Of a stretch of DNA of 64,000 nucleotides, positions 36,700 to 48,748 are shown piece by piece; within the stretch, counting starts at the first letter, position 1; each line of letters opens with the position of its first letter. The stretch is from the NCBI GenBank assembly GCA_003024785.1, contig PUQB01000389.1, positions 1 through 64,000 of the forward strand. Reading direction: 5' to 3'. This DNA comes from Selaginella tamariscina (taxonomy: Eukaryota; Streptophyta; Lycopodiopsida; Selaginellales; Selaginellaceae). A program made the translations under genes and the position numbers. Below the pieces are notes generated by a model. That model was not told where the DNA came from and did no database searches. It was given only the letters and a program-made list of their open reading frames with translations.

Positions 36700-39464
36700 G
36701 ATTTCCATATCAAAGTGCGTGTTCTCCGTCAGACCAGGTAAGTGATCGCTATAAGCATTTAAATGTTTGTGTGCACTTTGTTGTCCTTCACTATACCTTA
36801 CTGAATAAATGTCTTTTAAAAAAAAACCTTTCAAGCTCAAAGGAAGATTCTTATAATTTTGGAAGTCCTATTGTTTTACATATAGTAATTCCATTTTTCT
36901 TTAAGAAAACATTTGAATAAACTAAAAAGAAATTTTTTTACAATCTAATTATGATATATCAAGCCAATATATACACAAACTTTGAATGCATTTATAAGAG
37001 CTTTGGTTGTGTGTGTGTGTGATAATGTGCGGCATATGTTTGTTGTGGTGTGTTTAGTTTAGAGTGATTACCTTCTTAGTATAGTAAAACTGTTCCTTTT
37101 ATGCTACACACACACGCACACTGAATTAAATTATGTACAAGTACTTAAATTCAATGTTTATAAAATTGTGTCTTTGTCTTTTATATATATATTTTTCATT
37201 ATAAGATGGGATAATATGTAAGAAGTCGGTGTTACTGTGTAAATACACGTACATGTTTACCATGCTGTTCTTATATATATGAATTTACTATACGTGATAT
37301 CCTACCCCATCCGACGGATCATGTAATTGTACGTGCATGCTGTATGCTAATGGTGTATAATACTATTGTGTGTGTGTGTGACATAAAAACCAGTGAAAAT
37401 GCTTGGTTTAAGCATTATAATCTCAAAAATTCAGCGTTATAAGCTTTTTTTTAAGTGATTAATTATTATAGAGTTATGAAAGGTATTTAAATGATAGTTA
37501 AGAATATTAATTTTATATTTTCACAATTATGGGAATACAAGCCTGGTGTCATTAACCTCAGTTTTTGTTAAAAAATAGCTATTAATTCACTTATCAGTAG
37601 TTGCATTTCATTTCCCAGTGAAAAGATAAGCAATAAGTGACTTAATTTTATATTTCTTAAATAAGATTATTAAGATTATTAAATTTCTCAATAAGATTAA
37701 GTATGATTAAATAAATTATTAAGTTTATATTATAAAATCAGATCTAATGTAAATGTTTAATCTAAATGATCAACTTTAATATTTTAAATATAAGTTAATA
37801 TTGACTTAATTTTATTTTTCAAAATGTAAATATTTTTTTTAATATCTTACATGGGCTAATGATTAATTAAATTACTAAATTTATAATATAGAATCAAAAT
37901 TTAAATTTAAATGTTTAATATAAATAATTAACTTTAATGTTGTTGATACGGCTTAATTTATATTTTGAAAATGTGCAAATATTGTTTCAATATCTTTCAT
38001 GGGCTAAGTATGATTAATTAAATTATTAAATTTACATTGTGAAATCAAAATCAAAATGTATATATTATATTTAAAATATTTAAAATAAATAATAGAATTT
38101 AATGTTTTAAACACAAGTTAAACACTTAAGCATTAAATGTGCTAAAAAAATAAATAATCATAATTATATTGTATTTTGCTATGCAAGCTTGTGAGTTTTT
38201 ACATAATAACTTTAATTTAATATCACTTGAAATTTTTTAATACGTGATAATTTCAATATAATTTTCATTAACATTTTTGTGTCATATCATAAGGCTCAAA
38301 GTTAATAAATTTTCTAGGTTTTTTTGTATTCGTTAATGTTATTTTATTAATTATGATAATAGTTTTTTCCTGTAATGAATAACATTAAATTATTAAATAC
38401 TTACTATAATATAACAAATTAAATGATTTTAAGTTTATTTTTCTATATTAGTGCGTTAAGGTCTCATTTAATAGCTAGATAATGGGCCAACAATATACAA
38501 GGAGTAGTGATACTTTCGGAAGGTCACGAAAAGCTAGAAAAGATGATACCAACAAGATTCCTTTAAAGAATTAGTTTAATTTGACTATATATTCATATAT
38601 TTTAAAATATTTAAACATTAATATATATAATATATATAACTAAAAAAAGTTAACTATAAATTAAAAGACCTTAATGATTAGTTTAATTAATACATACGTT
38701 TATACTATATTAAACAATTAAAAATGCCCATCAACATTATATTTAACACCATACATGTATATAACAGTCGTAACTAAGAAAACTAAAATGCTTCATTTGT
38801 AAAAACTTTTTAATTAAGATAAAACTTGATTCTATACTAAATTTTTAACTTTAAAATAGAATATTAAGTAGCTAAATAAGTATATATTTAAATATTAAGA
38901 CTGTGTTATGTAGAAAAAGTTTATAATAAACTATATAATTTATAATTTGAGGCAAAACCCCAAATATATATTTTTATATTAAATCTTGTTAAAAAGTAAG
39001 ATTTTAAAATAAATAACATTTCTAGGTTTTGACTATTTAGTTTGAATAGAATCAATATAAAAGATATATTAAGAATTTTGCCTCTATTTGATAAAATATG
39101 TCTATTATAAATTTTTATATAAGTTTAATATAATAAAATCATTTATAATATGAGAATGCAATGGATATAGCCACATTACACCAGATTAAGAGATATATTG
39201 ACTTTGTTTCAATATTTGAATTTTATATATAGCTTTATATTTTAAATCATAATTGTTAGAAAAATTAGCGATAATATACAAAATGATGGTGTAATGTAAG
39301 GGTATATGCAGGATTGTGTGTACGTGTTCCTTTCCCTATGTAGTCTATGTGTGAGTACATGCAGTGAGCATATCTATAGCCCATGATAGTGCTGTCAAAT
39401 CTAACAAATATATATAAAACAAGATGCTCATATTAATTGTTTTTCTTTTTGAAAACCAATTAAA

Positions 39465-39504
39465 GTGTGTGTCTGTGTGCGTGTGCGTGTGTGTGTGTGT
39501 GTGC

Positions 39505-39546
<42 letters not shown>
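39465..39546. repeat. Compound microsatellite (TG)n(AG)n
   Basis: A TG tract with some TGCG interruptions runs into about eighteen AG units. Confidence 0.95.
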
Positions 39547-39549
<3 letters not shown>

Positions 39550-40035
39550 TGTGTTATAAGTAATGTATTATGCATATTATGCACATATAGTAAAAGTCAT
39601 TTTGTACCTTAAAAAACATACATTCTCCATAATGAAGTTTATTGTTTGTCATCACTTAATTATAAATATTAGTAACTAGAATTATGTTCTGTCATTTTTC
39701 TGCTTAGTTACCGAGTAATACATATTTAAACACACACACACACCCATGTATATGTATTATATTTAAACTGAAAAATGTTTAGGTCAATATAATTTATATA
39801 TGTTGAATAATAATAATAATACATTATATAGTTGGACATATATCATATAACATATACACTGAGTACTTACATTTGTATCATAAATATAAGTTTATCTTTA
39901 AGTTATAAAATTATACATGTTGTGTTACATTCTTAAAAAACAATTGCCATTTCCTTTTACATGTAAAACACCTATATTTTTGTATTAAAAATCTGTACGT
40001 AAAGAGAAACATAAAATGCTTTTATAACTGAAATA

Positions 40036-40515
40036 ATAAAGTTGTTTAAAACTCTTTTCTTTTCTATAAATTAAACAAAAAATATCATAATATATGAAAG
40101 GGGCTGCTAGGCGGCACCCACCCTTTGGCTATTTGAACACCCCTTCTTTGTATTAATTTAATTAATTTTATTTAATTGATTAACAAAACACTTAAAACTA
40201 AGTGAAAACATTATTTAAAAAAGTTTATTTATAATAAATCATCTATATAAATAAAATATATTAGCCCTAAAACTTCTTTTTTATTTAACTATTTAAATGT
40301 ATATAAAATAAGGGGGTGGGTGTCCGCCTAGCAGGCCCGTAATATAAATACACAAATGTACTGTTAACATTAAAAAGGTGGTGTGATGACCCAGTGTTAT
40401 AAAGCATCTATTTCTATATAACTTTAGTGTTAACAGTACATTTTTTCTGTATTTTCATATATTATGATATTTTTGTTAATTTTATAGATTAAAAGAAAGA
40501 GTTTTTAAACAGCAT
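40036..40515. mobile_element. Fold-back (palindromic) element interrupted by a MITE
   Basis: 40036-40099 (TGTTTAAAACTCTTTTC...CATAATATATGAAA) is the reverse complement of about 40450-40510. After the insertion at about 40100-40340 the left arm goes on (AAATGTACTGTTAACA at 40356-40371) and again matches the right arm (TGTTAACAGTACATTT at 40428-40443). So the long palindrome was once continuous, with a spacer of roughly 55 bp. It has no coding capacity. Confidence 0.8.
40100..40340. mobile_element. MITE-like element with terminal inverted repeats
   Basis: About 240 bp, flanked by inverted repeats of about 28 bp. The left end is GGGCTGCTAGGCGGCACCCA; the right end, reverse complemented, is GGGCCTGCTAGGCGGACACC. 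The interior is AT-rich and non-coding. It sits inside the left arm of the larger palindrome. The family and the exact target duplication are not certain. Confidence 0.75.
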
Positions 40516-40574
40516 TCAATGGTTTCAAATGAAAATTAAACTAAAATTATTTTATTTCAAACATTACATGTTTA

Positions 40575-42113
40575 TTAAGCATACTGGGGTGCAAGTACTC
40601 CATTCTTCACAATATAGTTCAGCTAGGAAATCCTCTCCTTTAAAGTAGCTGTCAAAGCATTTCCTTGACACCAGCGGAATATCTAGCCTGTGCATCCAGT
40701 GTTGATCCAGATATATGAGGTTCATTGCATTATTCGGCATATATCTCCAGGGATGATCTTTTGGCGCTGGCTGTGGGTACCAACATCTCCACCATATCCT
40801 GTACTTATCAAACGTATAAATATGTTAATAAAAATACTATTAATATTTGATTTTATAGTTATTGGGATTTATTAAATGTTAATTATAATTACCTCCAAGA
40901 TGACCCGATTTACAAGCTTCAACAACAGCCTCCGTATCTACGAGAGCTCCACGAGCGTTGTAACTAATACTGCTCCTTTTCTTCATCTTGCATATACGTT
41001 CCTTGTTGAAAAGCCCTGGAAAATTAATGAAAATTAATAATAGTTATTAATATTCACAACACCTTGTTTTCTCAGTAAGTGGTACATTAAGCACTACAGC
41101 ATACACTTAGATAACATAGCATCCAAGTCAGCCTCCCTTGTTGCTCCAGTTTCTCTCTCCCTTTCTTCGCCCATGCCAACTCGGTCATAATACAAAAGGT
41201 TACAATCAAATGCCTATACATAAAATAAACATAAAATGATATATAAAGCTTACAATTAATATCTACTTGAGACGTTTAGTAAATGGTAACCAATTCTTCC
41301 AGCACCAACACTACCAATGGTTTTACCCAGAACATCATAGGCCGAAGATACAATCGCAGCTACATCCCAGCCACCGATGTAACCTGTTTCCAGCCGTTTT
41401 GTAATTCCTAAGTAGGATTAGCACTCGCATAAGCTCAATCCTCAGCAACTGACACAGAGTTCGACCCTGAAAGAAACCAATAGTAGTATTCAGCGTGTAC
41501 GTGTGACACACACACACAACACTATATGGATATGCCATGATACTTCGAGTATATATATATATATGTATGTATATATACGGACCTGTAACCTCGGCTACTG
41601 TGATACCAGCTTTCGAAGCTGCATGCAGGTCGATGTGATCGGATCCAATACCAGCAGTTATGCCAATTTCAATTTCTTTGCTCTCTGTATTCTCTCGGCT
41701 GTCATGTAGGCAGGATGGAATGGTGTGGTTATCAGTATATCCATGTCTGGGATGAATTTTTCCAATTCTAGTGAGGATATAAGAAGTTAATAAAACTGCA
41801 AAATGCATCAAAATAGAATGTTAAAACAAAAAGAAATATAATTAAAACTTTTTAAAAAATATATATATTATTTTAATAAAACCATGTTTAAGTACTAATA
41901 ACTACAATGAGTAGTATAAAAGAAATTAAAAACTTAAAACTACATACCGCAATGTGGGCGTCCTTGTCATCAGTGACAATATACTGATGTCTTGTCCTCT
42001 AACCAGCGTCTTATTCCCAGACATTCTCCACATTCCCATGAACTTGGGATTTTGGCAGCATACTCTCCTCCTTTGTAGAAACCCCACAATCTTCAAATTG
42101 TTTTTCATTATCC
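40575..42113 (-). pseudogene. FDH: NAD-dependent formate dehydrogenase, mitochondrial type; frame disturbed
   Basis: Formate dehydrogenase oxidises formate to CO2 with NAD+, in plant mitochondria. Six minus-strand exons can be placed by conserved motifs and GT/AG sites: 41948-42113 (KIVG..., HQYIVTDDKD), 41583-41767 ([32 protein letters not shown]), 41267-41466 (SVAED; GKTIGSVGAGRIGYHLL, the NAD-binding Gly motif), 41063-41213 ([20 protein letters not shown]), 40893-41015 ([22 protein letters not shown]) and 40575-40798 (PQPAPKDHPWRYMP; HISGSTLDAQARYSAG; IVKNGVLAPQYA and stop). The N-terminal targeting exon is not identified. About ten single-base slips, many at short homopolymers, interrupt the frame, yet introns and motifs are well kept. 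This is either a young unprocessed pseudogene or a working gene with assembly errors. Confidence 0.85.
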
Positions 42114-42246
42114 CTATAAGAACCATCATTAACACTAAACAGTCTATTCAAGCAATGAAATTAACACACACACACAACATTATGTATTGTTGGACAATAT
42201 CTAAATAGAAGAAATTGCATTCATTACTTAGTTATTATGCTGTTAT

Positions 42247-42274
42247 TCTCTCTCTCTCTCTCTCACACACACAC
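42247..42274. repeat. Compound microsatellite (TC)n(AC)n
   Basis: Nine TC units then about five AC units, upstream of the formate dehydrogenase exons. Confidence 0.9.
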
Positions 42275-42528
42275 CAACACACAAAACAGAACATCGTGTT
42301 TACATTTATGACATATATATCTATATTATTATATATATATATATATATTATATCTATTATTTGTATCTCTACTGCAGTAAATATGAGAGTATAGTCTTCC
42401 AAATTAAACTAAAATGCACACACACGCAAATCTCACACACGCACCAATTTTTAACTTAGCTTGCAGAAGGACCTGATTCTGGACTATGGATGAGAAACCA
42501 AATGCAATGCTAAAGCAAAAGAGCAAGA

Positions 42529-42535
42529 TTTTATA
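42529..42535 (-). promoter_or_regulatory. Possible TATA box of formate dehydrogenase
   Basis: TATAAAA on the minus strand in the context TCTATAAAATC, about 420 bp before the first recognised exon, where an unidentified first exon and intron would fit. Confidence 0.3.
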
Positions 42536-42539
42536 GACG

Positions 42540-43472
42540 AGGAAGTAAAAGCAAGTCGAAGAGAAACACTTCATATATCATCTACAGGCTCGAAGGACAC
42601 GTGCTTTGTGGACCCAGATAAAACTTTTTTTCTAGGATTATCTTTTTAATAATTTCATTATTCCAAGTTTTGTACCTGCAAGTGGCTGTTAATTTGACAT
42701 ATTATGTAGTTAAGAACATTATTCGAGCAAAGCAAGTAGTTTTTCAAATGTTTATAATAAATTTTATTAACCATTCATATAATAATAATTTCTAAATCCA
42801 TGTATTTAAGTATATAGACTATTTGTTATTATTATGTATATAGTATATATATACTCATATTTTGTATGTAATTTAATATTTAAGTATGTTTACAATTTTT
42901 TTCATCATTCCTTACAACTGATTAAAATTTGTTTCAGATTTATTTAATTATTTTATTAGAATATGAAGAAGAACTAAGCATACATGCTCAAAACAAAGAA
43001 AAATCGGATCTAAAAGATATCTTTGAAACGGTTGATATTTAGGAAATGAAATTAAAATTTATATTGTTTTTAAATGAAAACTCATTGGAAACCAATGTGA
43101 AGTTTAATTAATAAACATGTTTAAAACCATTCGATAGAAAATTATATCAAATATTTTTAATTCAATTAAAGACTATCCATAAAACTAATGTTATTGTATT
43201 AATGTTTAAACCAACACGACCTGTTTTTTACAATAAATTATGAATAGGTTTGTACCCTTGTTAAGTTTCTTAATTTTATAGGTTCTGACATTTCTAGTGT
43301 GCGTGTGCGTGTTTTGTCCGCGTTTTGCTACACTTTCAGACAAATAGATACACAGGCACACCACAGGGAATATAGATTGTGCCACTCTTTCACACATACA
43401 CACACATTCGTATACACTAGGAATGTGTGTTGTGTGTTATACAAGTAGCTGATATCTATACCTCGCTTAAAT
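42540..43472. other. AT-rich intergenic stretch
   Basis: Short CA/TG tracts at 43294-43310 and 43390-43410. No gene seen. Confidence 0.6.
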
Positions 43473-44328
43473 TCATTTGTTGTCATTAACATTGCCAAGC
43501 AGGGCAACTGCAGCGGTGATAACAGAGGCATATAAAGCAGTAGGGATCCTCTTCACAACAGGCCCAACTCCAGGAACACGCTCAGTCGCGGACTTGGTAG
43601 CTAGTGCCAAGCAGGGAGCTGCAATGGAGAAGATGAGTATATTCTTGCTCACCCTCGTCGCCAGGTTTGATGTAAACTTCTCACAAACGCAGCAAACTCC
43701 TTTCGATCCAATACACCATTTTGATTTGTATCAAATTTCTGCAAAGTATTAATGTGTGTGAGAGAGAATTATATATCTATCACTTACATATGTACCATTT
43801 ATAACTTTGTTCATTATTACCTTGAGCATTTCTTGCACCTCTTCCCTGGCTGGTGGGTCGTAATGGGGACCCGGAAAATGCTTATTTATGTCACTGGAAA
43901 AAAAAATAAATTAATTAATTATTTTTTGTAAAAAGTCAAATACCCAATTGAAAGATTACTTGTAAACAAGGAGAACGGCAGTGTAGAGCTCCATGGTGGT
44001 GATGTAATCATTGCCATTGTGTGCCGTGAAGTAATCAAAGATCCGATCGATAATCTCCTCCACATGGTCATGCTTCAGCTCCTTCGCTGCAAGATTTGAG
44101 CAATTTACTATGGAAATTTAATGAATTAAGCAATAAAATTACCTTGGAGCTGTCCCATTTCGCAGTATAGCTTGTTTAATCTGCAAGAAATAAACTCACA
44201 ATTCTCAGGAATTCCTTGTGAATTATGAACAATTAAGATATATATACCTGCGTGGAGAGATATAGTGCACACGCAAACCGTGAATTGATCGCTCACCAAT
44301 AAAAAAAAGTAGCAAAGAATTGGGACAT
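43473..44328 (-). CDS. EF-hand calcium-binding protein with hydrophobic C-terminus
   Basis: Five minus-strand exons with GT/AG borders: 44248-44328, 44143-44180, 43960-44086, 43821-43893 and 43473-43738. The middle part reads LNKLYCEMGQLQ, then KELKHDHVEEIIDRIFDYF, a degenerate loop (AHNGNDYITTME, first Asp missing), NDINKHFPGPHYDPP, and a canonical EF-hand loop DTNQNGVLDRKE with Asp1, Asn3, Asn5, Gly6 and Glu12. The C-terminal part, ILIFSIAAPCLALATKSATE then VPGVGPVVKRIP and ALYASVITAAVALLG, is hydrophobic and may anchor the protein in a membrane. Two one-base slips appear, at a run of A near 43693 (CATCAAACC, one A short) and a run of eight T at 44301-44308 in exon 1 (seven would keep the start ATG in frame). 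The start is therefore less sure. Family recognised as plant EF-hand; exact role unknown. Confidence 0.7.
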
Positions 44329-45059
44329 GCCAAGAACAGAGTAGCTTATAAGTGGTTTGACTAATATTTTTAAATGCCGTATATTCACATCGGACGGTTC
44401 ATTTCAAATAGATTAGAATATTCACCCAAATTAAGGGTAACAATAAAGGGCACGTTTAGCCTTATATAGGTCTTGTAAAAAACCCGCCACATATTTGGCA
44501 TATTCTAAGAATCTATATTCTTTAGGCATGCTATATACTTAAATATTATATATATACACACACATTGTAAAACATATTATATATTTAAAAATATATTAAA
44601 GCCATATTGCTGATTTTAAATTTTAAATTTATAGATTGGTAGTGGTGTTTTCATCGTCAAACGTAAATCCACTGTTTATTTAAATATTAAATTAAAAAAC
44701 TAATAAAATTTATAAACCTACATTTTGAATTTGAAATTATGAATAATATGTTAATGCGGTAATAAATTTTATATTGATTTTATTATATTTTTTGCTTTTG
44801 TGTTAATTCTTCTTATTTGTTAGTGTCTCTTTTCTTTGTTTTAATCTCTCTCTTAATATATTATATTTATTAAACACGAATCCGTCTTGTGTGTATGTAT
44901 ATGTGAGCTGCGTGCGTGCACGTGTGTGTTTGTGTGTGTGTTGATACATACATGATGGATCATGGATTATCATAAATTAATTCGTATTATGCTATATAAT
45001 AATAACTATGATATCAGTACGGTTAAACTTGGTGCCCCTTGAATAGGTAGGTAGATGTA

Positions 45060-45108
45060 TGTGTGCGCGCGCGTGCGCGCGTGTGTGTGTGTGAGAGAGA
45101 GAGAGAGG
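45060..45108. repeat. Compound microsatellite (GC/GT)n(GA)n
   Basis: GTGTGCGCGCGCG, then GT units, then GA units. Confidence 0.9.
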
Positions 45109-45189
45109 TATTTATACTAATATACGCTTTCGCCTCGGTTGTGTATATCTATAGTCATATACTAAAACTTCAAACATACACATATATAT

Positions 45190-45560
45190 TTAAAAGCACT
45201 GTTCTTAGGATCTCTACCCTCGATAGGAACAAGAACTGCCTTACACACTGTTTTACAAAATCTACACACTTTGCTGAATGTGCAACTTGGTCTCGTAGAG
45301 CCAACCAAGGTTCCTTTGCTCCACTGTAAACACCAATATGTTAGAAAAATAAAATGCAATATATAAAAATATTAAAAGAAAATAAATATTTTATACACTC
45401 ACCATATCATCTGCTTCATGACACAATGCAATGACGAACATTATGAGAGTTACCGCACAAACAGTGGATGCGAGTTCTCGAAACTTTGAAAGCTGTGGCG
45501 AAAACATACACCTGAATTCTCTCCTGACTACACGCCACAAAGATGTCGCTGCCTGGAAGT
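45190..45560 (-). other. Exon-like sequence, unrecognised
   Basis: Minus-strand sequence 45402-45555 ends in a good donor (GATATG|GTGAGTG), and an acceptor (TTTACAG) opens a second open stretch at about 45325 downward. One frame reads SDIFVACSQERIQVYVF, another FVIALCHEADDM. The family is not recognised and the frame is uncertain, as in other genes nearby. It may be a small gene between the EF-hand gene and PPR gene 1. Confidence 0.25.
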
Positions 45561-45662
45561 CGTATTCATAATGATGTTCTATGAACTTTACAACTCAAGT
45601 ATACAGACATTAACATACCATTTACAAAACAAGTTATATTATCCAGTAAACAAACGAAAATG

Positions 45663-45709
45663 GGTGTGTGTGTGTGTGTGTGTGTGTTTGAGAGAGAGAG
45701 AGAGAGAGG
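45663..45709. repeat. Compound microsatellite (GT)n(GA)n
   Basis: About eleven GT units, TTTG, then about ten AG units. Confidence 0.95.
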
Positions 45710-45934
45710 AGTGGATAAATTGTATGCTATGGAGCCCCATGCTCTTTGTGAGTATACATTGTTTTATGTGTATGCATATTCTTTGTGTGTATACATATTC
45801 ATTGTGAGTGCATGTATACACCTTGGATATACATAGACATGTGTGTTTGTGTGTGTGTGTGTGCTGTGTATTATACTTCCGATGCATATATGTGCTTTGT
45901 ATCGTGGTATAGACTTTGAGTGCATGGTGGTTAT

Positions 45935-45952
45935 ATAATATATATATATAAT

Positions 45953-45990
<38 letters not shown>
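45935..45990. repeat. TA microsatellite upstream of PPR gene 1
   Basis: A TATA-type run with three interruptions about 90-140 bp upstream of the PPR start at 46075. Several TATA boxes could be read in it. Confidence 0.9.
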
Positions 45991-46051
45991 CTTACTAATA
46001 TGTATATATGGCATATGTAACACATAAAGTACTGTTGTTGTGAGGGTTTTT

Positions 46052-46075
46052 ATGTTCAAGATGAATTCCAGGTAA
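46052..46075 (+). other. Upstream ORF overlapping the PPR start (TAATG)
   Basis: ATG at 46052 opens a seven-codon frame (MFKMNSR) that stops with TAA at 46073-46075. The last A is the first base of the PPR start ATG at 46075. Such an overlap suits termination-reinitiation, but the transcript start is not known. Confidence 0.45.
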
Positions 46076-48694
46076 TGAGATATCAGAATGATCTACAGAA
46101 GATCAGAAAATGGTTACCCACAAGGATATGGATCAACAGGCATTTCTCGACATGCACAGTTACAAATCCAGCTGAAGACAGCAGACTGCAAGATATAGAT
46201 CTTGAGCAGCTGGTAAAGAGCTTGAGAACGGTGACCTCTCACCAGAATGTCGAACATACGCAACACTTCTACGCAGGTGTGCTGCTTCAAAGGACACCGA
46301 ACAAGGCCGGCGTGTCCATACACACATTATCGAGAACCAACATGTCTGTCCGGACGTGTTTGCTCAATGCGGTCGTGGAAATGTATGGGAAGTCCGGCGA
46401 CTTGGAACGTGCAAAGCTTGTGTTCGACTCCATGGAAGTACGAAACTCTTACTCATGGAACGTCATGGTTGCAGCATATGCCCAGAGAGGGCATCCCCAA
46501 GACACCATGCGGATGTTTCAAACCATGGCTCTGGAAGGTGGCATGCCTTACAAACATAGTTACTCCAATTTCCTCACAGTTTGTTCGGCACTGGATGCTT
46601 TACCACAAGCAAGAGATATATATCCAGATCTTGTTGCCCATGGATTATACAACCATGTCATCGTCGGGACTGCCCTGATTAACTTATACGGGAGATCCGG
46701 ATTCATAGACGAAGCACACGAGGTTTTCGAAAGCATTACTAATAAAGATGTCATAAGTTGGAGCTCGATGATATCCGTCTTTGCTCGAGGAGGACATCAC
46801 AAGCTTGCTATGACACTCTACAGAAGGATGCTCCTGGAAGGTGTCGCTCCTGAGGAGATAACTCTGGTCAGCTTGATGACAGCATGCACGGTGGAAGAAG
46901 GTCGAGAAATCCATCTCTTTGCCCTTGCGAATGGATTCAAGGTTGATGAGATACTTGGGGGCTCGCTTGTTAACTTGTATGGGAAATACGGAGAGCTCGA
47001 AGCGGCCAGAGTGTTGCATGACTCCATGGAGAGTCGAAATGTGGTGTCATACACTGCACTGATAGCTTCTTATGTGCAGCGTGGGTATCCAGAGAATGCT
47101 CTTGAAGAGTGTAGAAGAATGGACCACGAAGGAATAAAGCTTAATGCAGTTACCTTCACTAACCTTCTCGGTGCATGTTGGGAGTGCTTCTCTTGGAGCT
47201 GGTATAGCAATTCACTCTCGACTTGTGGAGACCGGTTATCACCCGGATGATGTCCTCGGGACTGCACTTGTGAATATGTATGGGAAGTGTGGAAGCATTG
47301 GAGATGCTAAGCGTGTCTTTGACTCCATGTGTATGAAGGGATACGGTCGCATGGAATGCGATGATGGCTGCTTTTGTTCATATCGGCCACTACGAAGACG
47401 CTTGTGAGATGTTTCTGAGATTGCATCTGGAAGGTCTGAAGCCGGACGATGGAACGTTTGTGAGTTCACTAGATGCATGTGGGAACTTGACGACTTGAAG
47501 CTTGGGAAGAGAGTACATAGCTTGGATAACAGGGACTTGGTACGAGCAAGACGAGAAGATTGCGAGTGCGTTAGTGAATATGTATGGTAAATGTGGAGCT
47601 CTCTCTGATGTGGAACGGATGTGCAAAAGCAGGAGCAGCTTAGTGGTTTTGAATGCACTGGCTGCTGCATATGCACAGCTCGGGCGTAATGACAAGGCCA
47701 TGTGGGTATGCAGGAGGATCGACTTGGAGGGGCTCAAGTTTGACGAGGCAACGTTCGTGAGTGCTTTCTGTGCGTGCTCCTTACTGCTCGACGGTGACTC
47801 GTTTCATCGGAGGCTACTGGAAAGCAGGCTCAACTGCAATGTGACAGTGTGGAACTCTCTCATTAACATGTATGGGAGATGTGGGAGTCCTGACGATGCA
47901 AGGAAGGTGTTCAACTCTGTTCCAGACCAAAGCCGAGACCTTATAACGTGGAATGTGATGTTTGCAGCGTATGCCCAAGGGGGATATCATACACACGAGT
48001 CCGTCAAGCTGCTTCAAGAAATGGACTTGCAAGGCGTGCGTGGAGATGAGATAACAGTGGTGAACATCCTTGTGGCGTGTGGTACATCTGGATCTCTAGA
48101 GGACAGCAAGAGGATGCACGAGCGTGCAAGTGCGAGAGGGATGGAGTCGGGGACACGGTGGGAGGCCTACTTGTGAATGCATATGGGAAATGTGGGAGTC
48201 TTGAGAGTGCTAGAAGCCTGTTCCAGAAGATGAAACTGAAGAATCTCTTCACATGGACCGCCTTACTCGCTGGGTATGCCCAACACGGACACGGCAAAGA
48301 AGCATTAGAAGTCTACCAGATGATGTCTGCGGAGGGTCTCAAACCAAGTGATGTTACTTTCATCTCCATTTTGTTTGCGTGTAGCCACGCAGGGCTACTC
48401 GAGGAAGGGAGGATGTATTTCTTGTCGATGATAGAAGACTATGGGATAACTGCAGTCGAGGATCACTACAAGTGCATGCTGGATTTGCTGGCGAGAGTCG
48501 GGCTACTTAGCGAGGCTGAGGAGCTCCTTGAGGAGATGCCCTGTGATGCAGATTACCTGTCTTGGATGACATTGCTTGCTGCTTGTAAGGTTCATAGTGA
48601 CTTCGGGAGAGCCGATCGCGCGGCCGAGAATGCAACGATGCTTCAACCTGGTAATGCTACTCCCTCTATCTTAATTGCTAACATGCATTCTTGA
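46075..48694 (+). pseudogene. PLS-type pentatricopeptide repeat protein, gene 1; frame disturbed
   Basis: PPR proteins bind organelle RNA one base per repeat. The first frame (46075-47250) begins with a basic, Ser/Thr/Arg-rich leader (LPTRIWINRHFSTCTVT) that suits a mitochondrial or plastid targeting peptide. Mixed 31-, 35- and 36-residue repeats follow, such as ALINLYGRSGFIDEAHEVF and EGVAPEEITLVSLMTACTVEEGREIH, typical of PLS arrays. The array then continues in other frames (47190-47340, 47346-47480, 47502-48176, 48160-48694) and ends with an E-type tail (HYKCMLDLLARVGLLSEAEE, SWMTLLAACKVHSDFGRA) and a stop at 48694, with no DYW domain. About five one-base slips break an intronless gene of some 870 codons. 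It may be a decayed copy, or an intact gene with sequence errors. Confidence 0.85.
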
Positions 48695-48717
48695 CCAAGC
48701 TCCATCTCTCTCCTACA

Positions 48718-48726
48718 AAACCCTAA
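48718..48726 (+). promoter_or_regulatory. Telo-box motif before PPR gene 2
   Basis: AAACCCTAA, followed by CCCTAGGG, preceded by a CT-rich tract. Telo-boxes in plants lie close to the transcription start of genes for translation and organelle biogenesis. It is only 23 bp before the ATG at 48749, so the true start could be a later ATG. Confidence 0.45.
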
Positions 48727-48748
48727 CCCTAGGGGCTTATATAAATGT

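Larger units (their letters stand above)
36301..40035. other. Extremely AT-rich intergenic block
   Basis: Almost no reading frames above 60 residues except those made by microsatellites. Contains compound repeats at 36646-36698 and 39465-39546. No gene, element or RNA recognised. Confidence 0.7.
44329..46050. other. Intergenic stretch with microsatellites
   Basis: 44400-45060 is AT-rich without genes. 45160-45560 holds exon-like minus-strand sequence (listed separately). 45710-46050 holds TG and TA tracts ahead of PPR gene 1. Confidence 0.6.

Noticed and set aside
39345-39584. Frames with SLSLSLSL and HTHTHTHT runs here and at 36503, 45639, 51088 and 52622
   Set aside because: They are translations of GA/GT microsatellites, not proteins. 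The VPS26C exons beside two of them were kept.
48718-48734. Internal telomere repeat (AACCCTAACCCTAG)
   Set aside because: Fewer than three units and placed in a gene start region; a telo-box promoter motif is the simpler reading.
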